From: Rhodophyticola sp017644125
Lineage (GTDB): Bacteria; Pseudomonadota; Alphaproteobacteria; Rhodobacterales; Rhodobacteraceae
NCBI RefSeq assembly: GCF_042140125.1
Contig: NZ_CP159473.1
Length of the DNA stretch: 64,000 bases
Reading direction: 5' to 3' (one strand)
Positions 35,944-46,619 of this stretch are shown piece by piece. The translations under genes were made by a program, and so were the position numbers. The stretch's first letter is position 1, and every line of letters begins with the position of its first letter. Below the pieces are notes generated by a model. It was not told where the DNA came from and ran no database searches. It worked only from the letters and a program-made list of their open reading frames with translations.

Positions 35944-37716
35944 TTACTGCGCGGCGGCAACCTGCAGAAGCGGCGTGATCCGGCGCACGACCGCGCGGCG
36001 GTTGGCGCGCTCGGGGCCGTCCGTCTGCACCCGCAGATTGGATTCACCATAGCCCTGCACCACCAGATTTTCCGGCGGCACGTCGAAATACTCCGACAGG
36101 GCCAGCGCGACCAATTCCGCGCGCCGGTCCGACAGGGTCAGGTTCATCGCGGCCTCGCCCACGGCATCGGTATGGCCTTCGATCAGGAAGATCTCGCCCG
36201 GGTTCTCGTCGATCATGTCGCTGAGCAGCCGGCCGATCATCGTCAACTCCTCCGCCTGGGACGGCGAGATGGCGGCGGAGCCGGTTTCGAAGGTGATGTT
36301 GTCCAGATCGATGGCGGGCGCCAGCAGACGAACCTCGCGGATGTCGCGCACCTGCGCCAGCGAGAAGCGCCGGTCGATCAGCGCCTGACGTTCCAGCGCC
36401 GCCCGCAGATCCCCGTCAGTCGTGGTCTCGATCGGGGCCGGCAAAGTGGTCACGTCCACCGGCTCGGCCCGGTTCGTGTCGTCGATCAGCACGGTTTCGG
36501 TGCCGTCCGGCGCGATCGAGACGCGGCGGACCACCCGCAATTCGGCATCGCGCACGGTGATCACCTGAAGGCCGTCGGGCCGGGTGACCGTGGTCAGCGT
36601 CGAGCCGTCGGAGAAGGTCTGCGTCTGGACCTCGGAGCCCGGCTGGCGCAGCAGCGCGTTGTCGTCCTTCAGGATCTCGTAGCTGCCATCGCTCCGCTGC
36701 ACCACGACGCGGTCATCAGTCTGGCTCACGACTTCGCGGTTGCCGTTGAGGATCGAGCCGACGACGATTGCGCCCGCCCCGATCAGCAAGGCACGTTCGA
36801 GGTTCGAAAGCCCGTCATCGTCATTGCCGGCCGCGGGGGCGGCAGTCGTTTCCGCACCGGCCTCCGCCGTGGCCTCGCCCGAGGCGGATTGCTCGAAATC
36901 CTCGGAACTGGAGCGGGAGTTCTCCTCGGTCACGGTTTCGGTCGTGACCTCGGCCTCGCCGCCGGCGCCCAGGGCGGCGAGAGGGGCTTGCGTCTCCTCC
37001 TGGGTGGCGGCCGCGTCGGCCTCCGCGGTCGCGGTTTCGGATGTCGCGGTCTCTGTCGATCCCGCCTCTGTCGTTTCGGTTTCCGTCCCCTCCGCGTCCT
37101 GCGTCTCGGCGGTGTCCGTCGTCTCCGCAGGGGGTGTCGCGGCCTCGCCGGTGGCGGCCTCGGCTTCGGTTTCGACTGTCGCCTCGGCTTCTGTCTCCGC
37201 CGTGCCTTCCGGGGCCGGCGTCTCCGTCTCGGATGTGGCGTCCCCCTCGACGGCGGCTTCCGTTTCGGCGGCGGCTTCCGTGTCCGCGGCGGGCGCATCG
37301 GCTGTGGCATCTGTCTCGGCCTCAGCCTCAGCCCCGGTCTGTGTCTCGGTCTGCGCCTCCGCTTCGGCAGCGGCGGCTTCGGCCTCTTCCGCGGCGGCTT
37401 CCAGCTCCGCCTGAGCGGCGGCTTCGGCCTCTGCGGCCTCGGCAGCGGCGGCTTCGGCGTCCGCGGCGGCCTGAGCCTCTGCTTCGGCGGCGGCCTCGGC
37501 CTCAATGGCTGCTTCCGCCTCGGCGGCGGCCTCGGCTGCGGCTGCGGCGTCTGCTGCGGCCTGTTCGCCAAGCAGAAGGCAATCCGCCTCGGACGTGCCC
37601 TCGGGGCATTCGAATTCCGGTACGGCCTCTCCCAATCCCTGCGCCGGCAGCGTTCCCGGCATGGCGAGGGCAAGGCTGGCGATCAGGGCGGTGGACGTTT
37701 TCAGCGAAAGTCGCAT
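35944..37716 (-). CDS. OmpA-family protein with long Ala/Glu/Thr-rich repeat region
   Basis: 590 residues. A cleavable signal peptide (about 1-26) precedes a Cys-containing short head (FECPEGTSEADC). A very long low-complexity Ala/Glu then Glu/Thr tract (about 53-300) follows, with a possible hydrophobic segment near 313-328 (LLIGAGAIVVGSIL). A YD-repeat-like beta region comes next, then the OmpA peptidoglycan-binding domain (about 465-580: ITFETGSAAISPSQAEE, IEGHTDAVGEAAMN and LVVQGYGESNLRVQTDGPERA NRR). It would anchor the envelope to peptidoglycan across the periplasm. It sits inside the cox gene cluster. Confidence 0.85.
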   Translation of the reverse strand: MRLSLKTSTALIASLALAMPGTLPAQGLGEAVPEFECPEGTSEADCLLLGEQAAADAAAAAEAAAEAEAAIEAEAAAEAEAQAAADAEAAAAEAAEAEAAAQAELEAAAEEAEAAAAEAEAQTETQTGAEAEAETDATADAPAADTEAAAETEAAVEGDATSETETPAPEGTAETEAEATVETEAEAATGEAATPPAETTDTAETQDAEGTETETTEAGSTETATSETATAEADAAATQEETQAPLAALGAGGEAEVTTETVTEENSRSSSEDFEQSASGEATAEAGAETTAAPAAGNDDDGLSNLERALLIGAGAIVVGSILNGNREVVSQTDDRVVVQRSDGSYEILKDDNALLRQPGSEVQTQTFSDGSTLTTVTRPDGLQVITVRDAELRVVRRVSIAPDGTETVLIDDTNRAEPVDVTTLPAPIETTTDGDLRAALERQALIDRRFSLAQVRDIREVRLLAPAIDLDNITFETGSAAISPSQAEELTMIGRLLSDMIDENPGEIFLIEGHTDAVGEAAMNLTLSDRRAELVALALSEYFDVPPENLVVQGYGESNLRVQTDGPERANRRAVVRRITPLLQVAAAQ

Positions 37717-37736
37717 GGTCTTATTCCCGAAATGTT

Positions 37737-39047
37737 TCAGTGCGAAAGGTTAACGGCCCCGTCAGCCAAAAGTTCCCGCTCCGGCCCAGGCGCCTCCCGC
37801 GCAAGCCACTCGCGCAGACGCGCGGCCTCCCCCGGATCGGCCCCGTCCGACAGCGCCGCGGCCAGCCCTTCGAGAGCGGCGATGTTGTGGCCCGCGCGGA
37901 ACGTATCCACATGGGGCAGGATCGCGCGGATCCCCGCCGCTTTCGGCGCAAACCCCTCCCACCGGAGCAACGGGTTCAGCCAGATCACGCGCCGCGCCGA
38001 CAGGTGCAGCCGCTCCATCTCGCGGGCCAGCGCCTCCGGGTCGTCCCGGTCGAGCCCGTCGGTGATCAAAAGGACCACCGCGCCCTGCCCCAGCACCCGG
38101 CGGGACCAGTCGCGGTTGAACGCATGCAGGCAGGCCCCGATCCGCGTGCCCCCCTCCCAATCCTGCGCCTCGGCCCCGGCCGCGGCCAGCGCCGCATCCA
38201 CATCGCGCTGGTCCAGATGCCGGGTGATATTGGTCAGCCGGGTGCCGAAGGTGAAGGCATGCACCCGCGCCCAGCCCGCGCCCTTGCGGTTCGCCACCGC
38301 GTGCAGGAAATGCAAAACCGCCCGGGAATAGGCGGACATCGAGCCCGAAATGTCGCACAGGCACACCAGATTGGGCCAGCGCAGGCGGCGGCGGCGCATC
38401 TCGAACCCGGTGATCTCGCCGCCCTGCCGCATCGCCGCGCGCATGGTGCGCCGCCAGTCCGGCAGGGCACCGCCACGCGCGGCCATGGTCCGGCGGCTTT
38501 GCAGGGGTCGGACCGGCAGGCTCAGACGCGCCAGCATCCGTTTGGCCGCCGCGATCTCGGCCGTGCTCATCTGTTCGAAATCGAGGCTGCGCAACCGTTC
38601 CTCCCCCGACATGGTGAAGGAGGCATCGACCTCGATCTCGGTCCCCTCCTCCTCGTCCATGCCCTCGGGCAGATCCCGCGCCGCGCCGTCCAGCAGCGCC
38701 TCGGCGGCCCGTTTCTCCGCCGGTTTGACAAGCCGGTCCTCGGCAACGCCGCGAAGCGCGGGCAGCATCATCGCCATCATGTGTTCCAGATAACGCGGAT
38801 CGCGCCAGAACAGCCGGAACACCTGCGCGAAAACCATGCGCTGTTCGGGGCGCGAGACGAAACAGGCGTGAAGCGTCCAGTAGAAATCGATCCGGTCGGA
38901 GAAGCCCGCCGCCTCCACCGCGCGGATCGCCTCGACCACCCGCCCCGGCCCGACGGGCAGCCCCGCCTTGCGCAAGGCGCGCGCGAAATGGGTGATGTTC
39001 CGGGCCAGCTTGCCCTCATCGGGGATATCTAGGGGAGCGTGGTCCAT
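37737..39047 (-). CDS. coxE: VWA domain protein (CoxE-like)
   Basis: 436 residues from ATG 39047 (MDHAPLDIPDEGKLARN). The C-terminal von Willebrand A domain has MIDAS motif CDISGSMSAYSR, with GTRLTNITRHL and LLITDGLDRDDPEAL. The rest is helical. In Cox systems CoxE pairs with the MoxR-type ATPase CoxD to mature the CO dehydrogenase. CoxD lies 530 bases upstream with a small opposite-strand gene between them. Confidence 0.87.
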   Translation of the reverse strand: MDHAPLDIPDEGKLARNITHFARALRKAGLPVGPGRVVEAIRAVEAAGFSDRIDFYWTLHACFVSRPEQRMVFAQVFRLFWRDPRYLEHMMAMMLPALRGVAEDRLVKPAEKRAAEALLDGAARDLPEGMDEEEGTEIEVDASFTMSGEERLRSLDFEQMSTAEIAAAKRMLARLSLPVRPLQSRRTMAARGGALPDWRRTMRAAMRQGGEITGFEMRRRRLRWPNLVCLCDISGSMSAYSRAVLHFLHAVANRKGAGWARVHAFTFGTRLTNITRHLDQRDVDAALAAAGAEAQDWEGGTRIGACLHAFNRDWSRRVLGQGAVVLLITDGLDRDDPEALAREMERLHLSARRVIWLNPLLRWEGFAPKAAGIRAILPHVDTFRAGHNIAALEGLAAALSDGADPGEAARLREWLAREAPGPERELLADGAVNLSH

Positions 39048-39195
39048 GTGTGTCCCTTTAACCAGCGCAGCGTGCAACGGCGTGCGCGCCCTTTGGGCGG
39101 CTGACCCCAAAATTGTCGACACAAACAAAATTTGAACCCGCACCGTCAGACGCGCGACCCATCATGACAACATCAGGAAACATGGGCTTCACGCA

Positions 39196-39540
39196 ATGAT
39201 AAAGATCACAAATCTGGGTTTTGTGGCCGCCTTGGTCGTCAGTTTCGGCCTTGTGTTCACCGCCACGGCCGATGCCCAATCGCGCGGCGTGGGGGGTGGC
39301 CTGGCACAAACCCCGGATGATGGCGGTTCGCGACCTGAGCGCGGCGGCGATACGGTTGCCATCAGCGATGACGACGACGCAAGAAACGGCGGCAGTTTCA
39401 GCTGCCCGCCCGTGACTGACCCTGAGGCCGGACCCATTTGCGCTTTGCCACTGTTGGCGAAAGACGCTCTTTGCTCGGGGCGGGGCGGCGGCAGCAGCAC
39501 GGGGCCCGATGGCGGTTTTATCTGTACTGTTCCGGACTGA
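39196..39540 (+). CDS. Small secreted Gly/Asp-rich protein, unknown
   Basis: 114 residues. An N-terminal signal peptide (hydrophobic about 5-25, cleavage near ATADAQS) is followed by a polar mature part with four cysteines (CPPVTDPEAGPIC, CSGRGGGS, and a last Cys near FICTVPD). It lies on the opposite strand, between coxD and coxE, and has a lower GC than the neighbours. No family recognised. Confidence 0.55.
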   Translation: MIKITNLGFVAALVVSFGLVFTATADAQSRGVGGGLAQTPDDGGSRPERGGDTVAISDDDDARNGGSFSCPPVTDPEAGPICALPLLAKDALCSGRGGGSSTGPDGGFICTVPD

Positions 39541-39577
39541 CCGCAGAACGCGCGACTGCGCGGCGGCCTGATGGCGA

Positions 39578-40477
39578 TCATGCCGCCGCCACCTCGGCCT
39601 TGACTTCATCCAGGATCCGTTTCGCTTCGGACCCTTCGATCTTCTGGATGTCGTCCTGGTACTTCAGGATCGCGCCCAGCGTGTCGGCGATCACATCGGG
39701 GCTCAGTTCGACCACGTCCAGCGCCAGCAGGCATTTGGCCCAGTCGATCGTCTCCGCCACGCCGGGTTTCTTGAACAGATCCTCGGTGCGCAGTTTCTGC
39801 ACGAAGGCCACCACCTCGCGGCTGAGCGCGTGCGACGCCTCGGGCGCGCGGGCGGTGACGATCTCCATCTCGCGGGCGAAATCGGGGTAGTCGACCCAGT
39901 GATAGAGGCAACGGCGTTTCAGCGCGTCATGCACCTCGCGCGTGCGGTTCGAGGTCAGGATCACGATGGGCGGCTCCGGCGCCCGGATCGTGCCCAGTTC
40001 GGGGATCGTCACCTGAAAATCCGACAGCGCCTCCAGAAGGAACGCCTCGAACGGCTCGTCGGTCCGGTCCAGCTCGTCGATCAGCAGCACCGGCGCGCCC
40101 GCCGCATCCGGCCGCATCGCCTGCAACAAGGGCCGTTCGATCAGGTAATCGGCGGAAAACAGCGCCTTGGTCAGCACCTCCTTGTCGGCCCCGCCCTCGG
40201 CCTCGGCGGCGCGGATCGCCACCATCTGCGCGGCGAAATTCCACTCGTAGACGGCGCTGGCCGCGTCCAGCCCCTCGTAGCATTGCAGACGGATCAGGCG
40301 GCGGCCGAGGCTTGCCGCAATCGCCTTGGCGATCTCGGTCTTGCCGGTGCCGGCCTCCCCTTCCAGAAACAGGGGACGGCCCAGTTTCAGGGACAGAAAC
40401 ACCACCGTCGCCAACGGGCGGCCACACACATAATTCTGCGCAGCGAGGGCTTGGGTGACCGCGTCGATGCTTTGCAT
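39578..40477 (-). CDS. coxD: MoxR-family AAA+ ATPase (CoxD-like)
   Basis: 299 residues from ATG 40477, where a GGAGGAGAGG site precedes the start. Walker A is FLEGEAGTGKTEIAKAI (about 37-53), Walker B is VLLIDELDRTDEPFEA (about 110-125), and sensor-like ILTSNRTREVHDALKR follows. CoxD in Oligotropha converts the apo-enzyme's cofactor with its partner CoxE. First gene of the cox block and divergent from the 40708 gene. Confidence 0.9.
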   Translation of the reverse strand: MQSIDAVTQALAAQNYVCGRPLATVVFLSLKLGRPLFLEGEAGTGKTEIAKAIAASLGRRLIRLQCYEGLDAASAVYEWNFAAQMVAIRAAEAEGGADKEVLTKALFSADYLIERPLLQAMRPDAAGAPVLLIDELDRTDEPFEAFLLEALSDFQVTIPELGTIRAPEPPIVILTSNRTREVHDALKRRCLYHWVDYPDFAREMEIVTARAPEASHALSREVVAFVQKLRTEDLFKKPGVAETIDWAKCLLALDVVELSPDVIADTLGAILKYQDDIQKIEGSEAKRILDEVKAEVAAA

Positions 40478-40707
40478 GGCCTCTCCTCCTTGAGCGCCCA
40501 TCAAGGCGGCGCAGATCATGACCGTCAAGCCCCGCCTTGAGCCGCCACGAAACAATCGCGCCCGTTCGTTGACCCGATTACCCCTTCTGACACCGTTAAG
40601 GTTTTGGTAACTACTTCCCCAAGAAAAACCACATCCGATGCGCAGCGCTGCCACAGTTGTCTCCCAAGACGGCAGCGGTACGAGTTGATTAGTTTTGAGA
40701 GAGTGTC

Positions 40708-41646
40708 ATGAGTAACCCGACCCGGCCGAGCCACGACTCGCGCCAGTCCTGGCTGGCCCACCTGACCGAGATCGGCCGTACGCACGGTTTTTTCGAACGG
40801 ATCGGGAAGCGGCATTCGGCGCTGTTCGTCGAAGAGGGCCCCACCCTTCTGGTCACGTTCGATGAGGCCGCCCGCGTCTACGGCCAGACGGAAGACGGCC
40901 TGCCCATCGGTTTCGACGCCGTGCAGCGCCATGAATGGTCGCTGCTGAACATCATGGCCTCGGGGCAGAGCTGGTTCCGCGACGCAGATCTCTACGCGTT
41001 TTTCGACAAGCTGGTGGACGAGGGCTTCTTCGACAGCTTCGACCGGGTGGTGTTTCTGGGGGCGGGGCCGATGTGCGGCTATGCGGCCTGCGCCTATGCG
41101 GTGACCTCGCCGGGGGCGCGGGTGCTGGCGCTTGGCCCGGCGGCCACGCTGGATCGCGAAGACGCGCCGTTCGAAATGCGGTTCCGCGGCGCCCGGCGGC
41201 TGAACTTCACCGATCGCTACGGCTATGCGCCCTACATGGTGGACGGCACGGCCCAGACGACCATCGTCTATGACCCCTACGATCCGCCCTCGGCGGCGCA
41301 TGCGGCGCTGTTCCGCGCGCCCAATACCACGCGCCTGCCCATGCGCTGGTGCGGGGCCAACCTGCTCCCGCTTCTGGCGCGCAACGGCGCGCTCGACCGC
41401 CTGTTGCAGGAGGCCGCCCGGGGCAGGATGACGGTCCACGGCTTCGCGCGGATCACCCGCACCGCCCGGCGCAGCGATCCGGCCTATCTGAAACGGCTGA
41501 TGGCCCGCGCGCTCGACAAGGGGCGCCCAGCTCTGGCCCGCAAGGTCGCGGCCCACGGCGCCGAGGTCACCGGCCACCCGGAATTCGCCGCCGCGCTGCA
41601 GACACTCGGCGCCGCGCCCGGGTCACAGCCCACCCTCCCGGCGTAG
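40708..41646 (+). CDS. Conserved hypothetical protein, alpha/beta-hydrolase-like features
   Basis: 312 residues. VVFLGAGPMCGYAACAYAVT (about 114-133) has a strand-elbow-helix pattern like the nucleophile elbow of alpha/beta hydrolases, but with Pro and no obvious Ser, so activity is doubtful. ILHEWS-like and FDRVVFLGAG segments and a helical C-terminal tail follow. A GAGAG site lies near the ATG. No recognised family or operon partner; its end overlaps the convergent ureG by 24 bases. Confidence 0.6.
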   Translation: MSNPTRPSHDSRQSWLAHLTEIGRTHGFFERIGKRHSALFVEEGPTLLVTFDEAARVYGQTEDGLPIGFDAVQRHEWSLLNIMASGQSWFRDADLYAFFDKLVDEGFFDSFDRVVFLGAGPMCGYAACAYAVTSPGARVLALGPAATLDREDAPFEMRFRGARRLNFTDRYGYAPYMVDGTAQTTIVYDPYDPPSAAHAALFRAPNTTRLPMRWCGANLLPLLARNGALDRLLQEAARGRMTVHGFARITRTARRSDPAYLKRLMARALDKGRPALARKVAAHGAEVTGHPEFAAALQTLGAAPGSQPTLPA

Positions 41647-42234
41647 GAAGGCCACCACCTCGGCCACGCCCCGGCCCTCGCGCAGCGTCGCCATCACGAA
41701 GGGCCGCGTGCCCCGCGCCGTTTCCGCATCGTGCCGCAGCAGGTCCAGATCGACGCCCACATAGGGCGCCAGATCGGTCTTGTTGATGATCAGCAGGTCG
41801 GAGCGGGTCAGCCCCGGCCCCTTCTTGCGCGGAATGTCCTGCCCGGCCGCCGTGTCGATCACATAGAGCGTCAGATCGGCCAGTTCCGGGCTGAAGGTCG
41901 CGGCCAGATTGTCGCCGCCGGATTCGATGAAAATCACGTCCAGATCGGGCAGCCGCTCCCGGAACTCCGCCACCGCCGCTAGATTGATCGAGGCGTCTTC
42001 GCGGATCGCCGTGTGCGGGCAGCCCCCGGTTTCCACGCCCTTGATCCGGTCGGCGGGCAAGACCTGCGCGCGCAGCAGGAACTCCGCATCCTCGGCGGTG
42101 TAGATATCGTTGGTGATGACGGCCACGGAAAACTCAGCCGCCATCGCCCGGCAAAGCTCCGCCGTCAGCGTGGTCTTGCCCACGCCCACCGGCCCGCCGA
42201 TCCCGACCCTGAGGGGCCCGTTCGCATGTGCCAA
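41623..42234 (-). CDS. ureG: Urease accessory GTPase UreG
   Basis: 203 residues. SIMIBI GTPase driving nickel insertion into urease. Walker A is GIGGPVGVGKTTLTAEL (about 11-27), with TNDIYTAEDAEFL, the nickel-binding CPH in GGCPHTAIRED, and FIESGGDNLAATFSPEL. A TTG at 42234 (MAHANGPLRVGIGG) is preferred: a GGGAGA site precedes it, and the upstream frame has no UreG similarity. Last gene of the urease block. Confidence 0.93.
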   Translation of the reverse strand: MAHANGPLRVGIGGPVGVGKTTLTAELCRAMAAEFSVAVITNDIYTAEDAEFLLRAQVLPADRIKGVETGGCPHTAIREDASINLAAVAEFRERLPDLDVIFIESGGDNLAATFSPELADLTLYVIDTAAGQDIPRKKGPGLTRSDLLIINKTDLAPYVGVDLDLLRHDAETARGTRPFVMATLREGRGVAEVVAFLRREGGL

Positions 42235-42334
42235 TAGTCCGATCTCCCTTCCGATCTGCCGCCCCGGCCCGATGCGATCGGAGCGGGCGGCGCTTGCTTC
42301 GGCGTCCTGCGTGCGCCGCGCCCTGCCGGGCGGT

Positions 42335-43003
42335 TCAGCTGCGAAACAGCCGCACCTCCAGCCGCTCATGGATCATCGCCGCCAGATCGGCCCCGAAGGC
42401 CGCGCCGCCGAGATCGTCAAGCGTGGCCCCGGCGGCTTTGGCCGCCACCTCCGCCACGGCGCCGTGCAGCCCGGCCAGCACCGCCTGCCCCTGCGATTGC
42501 CCGAGCGGGATGAACCGCACCCCCGCCGAGACGAGATTGGCGGCGAAAGCATGCAGCATCAGCCGCGCGACCGTTTCCGCCGGCACCGCCAGCCCCGCCG
42601 CCGCCACGCCCAGAGCCACCGGATAGGGCAAGGGCGGCACCGGGTGGCCCATTGCCGTCAGGGTCCGCGCCAGCGCCGCGCCCTGATCGCGGGTTTCTTC
42701 CCAACGTTCGGCGGAGCCCACAAGCGCTTCGGCATGTTCGGCCAGGCTGGCGGGGTCCTCCCCGGCCATGGCGCGGCCCAGCAGGATCGCGTCGTTGCGC
42801 CCCGCGCCCGCGCGCAACACCCCCTCGATCCAGAGCGACAGGCTTGCCGCGTCGGTCACCTCGCCCGCCTCCATCGCCGCCTCCAGCCCATGGGAATAGG
42901 CATAGGCGCTGACCGGAAAGCCCGGCGACAGCCATTGGGTCAGGCGCAAGAGCCCGTCGTCGGGCAATGCGGCCTCAATGGGCATGGGAATGGGTGCGGC
43001 CAT
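42335..43003 (-). CDS. ureF: Urease accessory protein UreF
   Basis: 222 residues, all-helical. It bridges UreD and UreG in the apo-urease activation complex. LRLTQWLSPGFPVSAYAYSH (about 19-38) is the UreF signature, with WIEGVLRAGAGRNDA and ARLMLHAFAANLVSAGVR. It overlaps ureE by 29 bases, so the E/F pair is co-translated. Confidence 0.92.
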   Translation of the reverse strand: MAAPIPMPIEAALPDDGLLRLTQWLSPGFPVSAYAYSHGLEAAMEAGEVTDAASLSLWIEGVLRAGAGRNDAILLGRAMAGEDPASLAEHAEALVGSAERWEETRDQGAALARTLTAMGHPVPPLPYPVALGVAAAGLAVPAETVARLMLHAFAANLVSAGVRFIPLGQSQGQAVLAGLHGAVAEVAAKAAGATLDDLGGAAFGADLAAMIHERLEVRLFRS

Positions 43004-43418
43004 GTCCGTAGGCCCCGCCTTCCGGCGTGAAGGGCGCGGTGAGGGCCTCCGTCTCCGCGCCGAGGCCCGCCAGCATTCCGGCCAGCACGTGATCGGCGCG
43101 GATCAGCAGGTGGTCGCCCATGATCTGGCAGGGCGTATGCCGGTTGCCGATATGCCAGGCCAGCCGGGGCAGATCGCCGGTCACCTTCAGCAAGGGCTCC
43201 GCCGCCGCGCGGATCTCGATCATCTCGCCCGAGCCGGTTTCCAGCGCGTCGCCCTCGTCAAGCGATACGGTCTCGGCCAGATCCACCATCAGCTCGGCCC
43301 CCGCCTCGGTCACCATCCGCTTGCGGCGCAGAAACCGCGCCTCGTAGTCCAGCACAAGCCGGTCGGCGGCGGGGCCGGACCAGTGCCCGGCTTTATGAAC
43401 GATCTGGGCGGCGGTCAT
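42975..43418 (-). CDS. ureE: Urease accessory protein UreE
   Basis: 147 residues from ATG 43418. Nickel metallochaperone. The peptide-binding N-terminal domain has RLVLDYEARFLRRKRMV. The metal-binding C-terminal domain has the conserved LAWHIGNRHTPCQI (about 87-100) and RADHVLAGMLAGLG, and ends in a short His-rich tail GHGRTHSHAH that binds nickel. The frame extends further upstream, but that part is not conserved. Confidence 0.92.
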   Translation of the reverse strand: MTAAQIVHKAGHWSGPAADRLVLDYEARFLRRKRMVTEAGAELMVDLAETVSLDEGDALETGSGEMIEIRAAAEPLLKVTGDLPRLAWHIGNRHTPCQIMGDHLLIRADHVLAGMLAGLGAETEALTAPFTPEGGAYGHGRTHSHAH

Positions 43419-43558
43419 GGGCGATGATGTCCTTGATTTCGGCGGATGGATGCGCGGGTCAGGAGCGACGATAAGCGCCGCGCCGGCGGGCGCAATCCCC
43501 GCGCCGGGCCACGGTCGGGCCGGCAAGAACGGCCTGCCCGCCAATTCATCGCATTGCA

Positions 43559-43590
43559 CAAAAAAAAGGCGACCCCTGACGGACCGCCTT
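43559..43590 (-). terminator. Intrinsic terminator of the DUF1127 gene
   Basis: On the minus strand AAGGCG pairs with CGCCTT across a loop, and TTTTTTT follows. It is placed 27 bases after the DUF1127 stop and upstream of ureE, so ureE-G probably have their own promoter or rely on read-through. Confidence 0.7.
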
Positions 43591-43616
43591 CCTGCATTGC
43601 CTATGCGCTGCGCCGA

Positions 43617-43853
43617 TCAGCCAACCATGTCGCGAAAGACGTGGCGCACGATGTTCTCGCGCTTCAGCCCCCGGTGCGCCAGCTGCGCATCGCTCAGGGC
43701 GTTGAGCTTTTCGACCTCGCGAACCCGGTCGTTGCCATCCATCATCCGCACCAGGAAACCGCCGATTGCCGCGAAAGGTTTCGCGATCAGCGCGGCAAGT
43801 CCCGCGAGAGGTCTGATGGGGGCCGTTCTGATACTGGCTGTGCTCGATGCCAT
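43617..43853 (-). CDS. DUF1127 family small protein
   Basis: 78 residues, with a hydrophobic Ala/Ile segment (about 15-32) and a C-terminal helix-turn motif, VREVEKLNALSDAQLAHRGLK then RENIVRHVF, which is the DUF1127 (YjiS-like) signature. Such small proteins are linked to RNA and phosphate or stress control in other bacteria, but no role is known here. It lies between the secreted-protein gene and ureE. Confidence 0.7.
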   Translation of the reverse strand: MASSTASIRTAPIRPLAGLAALIAKPFAAIGGFLVRMMDGNDRVREVEKLNALSDAQLAHRGLKRENIVRHVFRDMVG

Positions 43854-44027
43854 ATGGAAACTCCTTCAGGGTCGTGTCAGGTGTTTCCTCCCTTGATCCA
43901 TAGCTAGGCGTGGCGCTCGGCCCGGGCAATTGCCATTCCTGCAACCCCGGTCTGCGCTGGACGGGCAGCCGCCGCGCATGACGCGCGCCCCGAACCGCCG
44001 CCGAACCGGGCCGGGCGGGGTTAGCGG

Positions 44028-44720
44028 CTACTTGGCCGGGGCCGTGCCGCCCGCGGGCGGGAGCAGCGCCGCACCGCCGCCCTGCCCGCCGTCATCTTCC
44101 GGCTCCGTCTCCGGCGGCTCGAAACCGATCGTCCAGGGGATCGCCGGGCGAACCGTCTCCGACGCGCCGCCGCCGGCCAGATAGATCCCGATGCCCAGTT
44201 GCGGCACGTACAGCATCCGTTCCACATAAGACTCGCCTGCGGTGCCTTCGGTCCGGGTCACCTGCACCGGCAGCGTCTCGTAGCTGCAGGCGCCAAGGCG
44301 GAGCTGCGTCGGCTGCGCCACATCGACCGTCATCGTTTCGGCCGACACGCTCCCATCGGCGAAACGGGTCTGTGTCGCAGAGCTCCAGCGCAGACCGGCG
44401 CTAAGCCGCGGCAGATCCGCGGACGGGACCGCAAAGGATGTCCGGTGATGCGATACGGCCAGCAGCCGGCCGTGCTCCATCTCCCAGCTGTCGGTCACGA
44501 AGACGCCGCCACGGGTCAGGAACCGAAAGGTGGAACTGCCGTCGAAATGGGTTTCAACCTCCTCCATGCTGCCGTCGCGGCGCAGCTGATACCGCATCGC
44601 ATACCCGTCGAACCCGACATAGATGCCATCGGTCACATCCTCCCGGCTGGCGGGACAACTGGCGATGGCGGGGTTCGCCGCGATCAGGGCCAGACAAGCC
44701 GCCATCAGATAATCGCGCAT
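44028..44720 (-). CDS. Periplasmic protein of unknown function in the urease cluster
   Basis: 230 residues from ATG 44720, where a GGAAGG site precedes. Signal peptide about 1-19 (MRDYLMAACLALIAANPAIA/SC). The mature part, mostly beta, includes DGIYVGFDGYAMRYQL, VFVTDSWEMEHGRLLAVSHH and LYVPQLGIGIYLAG. No family recognised. It lies directly after ureC. Confidence 0.6.
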   Translation of the reverse strand: MRDYLMAACLALIAANPAIASCPASREDVTDGIYVGFDGYAMRYQLRRDGSMEEVETHFDGSSTFRFLTRGGVFVTDSWEMEHGRLLAVSHHRTSFAVPSADLPRLSAGLRWSSATQTRFADGSVSAETMTVDVAQPTQLRLGACSYETLPVQVTRTEGTAGESYVERMLYVPQLGIGIYLAGGGASETVRPAIPWTIGFEPPETEPEDDGGQGGGAALLPPAGGTAPAK

Positions 44721-44880
44721 GGATAAACCCCTTCCTTCATCCGGGCAGACCAAGTGGGCCGTGCCGGTCACCGGACGGCTCTTCCGCGTCGCCCACATCC
44801 CATGGGGCGGAGCTTGGCCTTTTTTGTCAAGGCTTGCCCGGCCCGAACCGCCCCGACGACTGCCGCCGGAAAGGGCGGCC

Positions 44881-46611
<1,731 letters not shown>

Positions 46612-46619
46612 GGCGAGAC

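Noticed and set aside
35431..38331. 966-codon plus-strand open frame opposite OmpA and coxE
   Set aside because: Its Gly/Leu/Arg repeats are the complement of the OmpA Ala/Glu tract.
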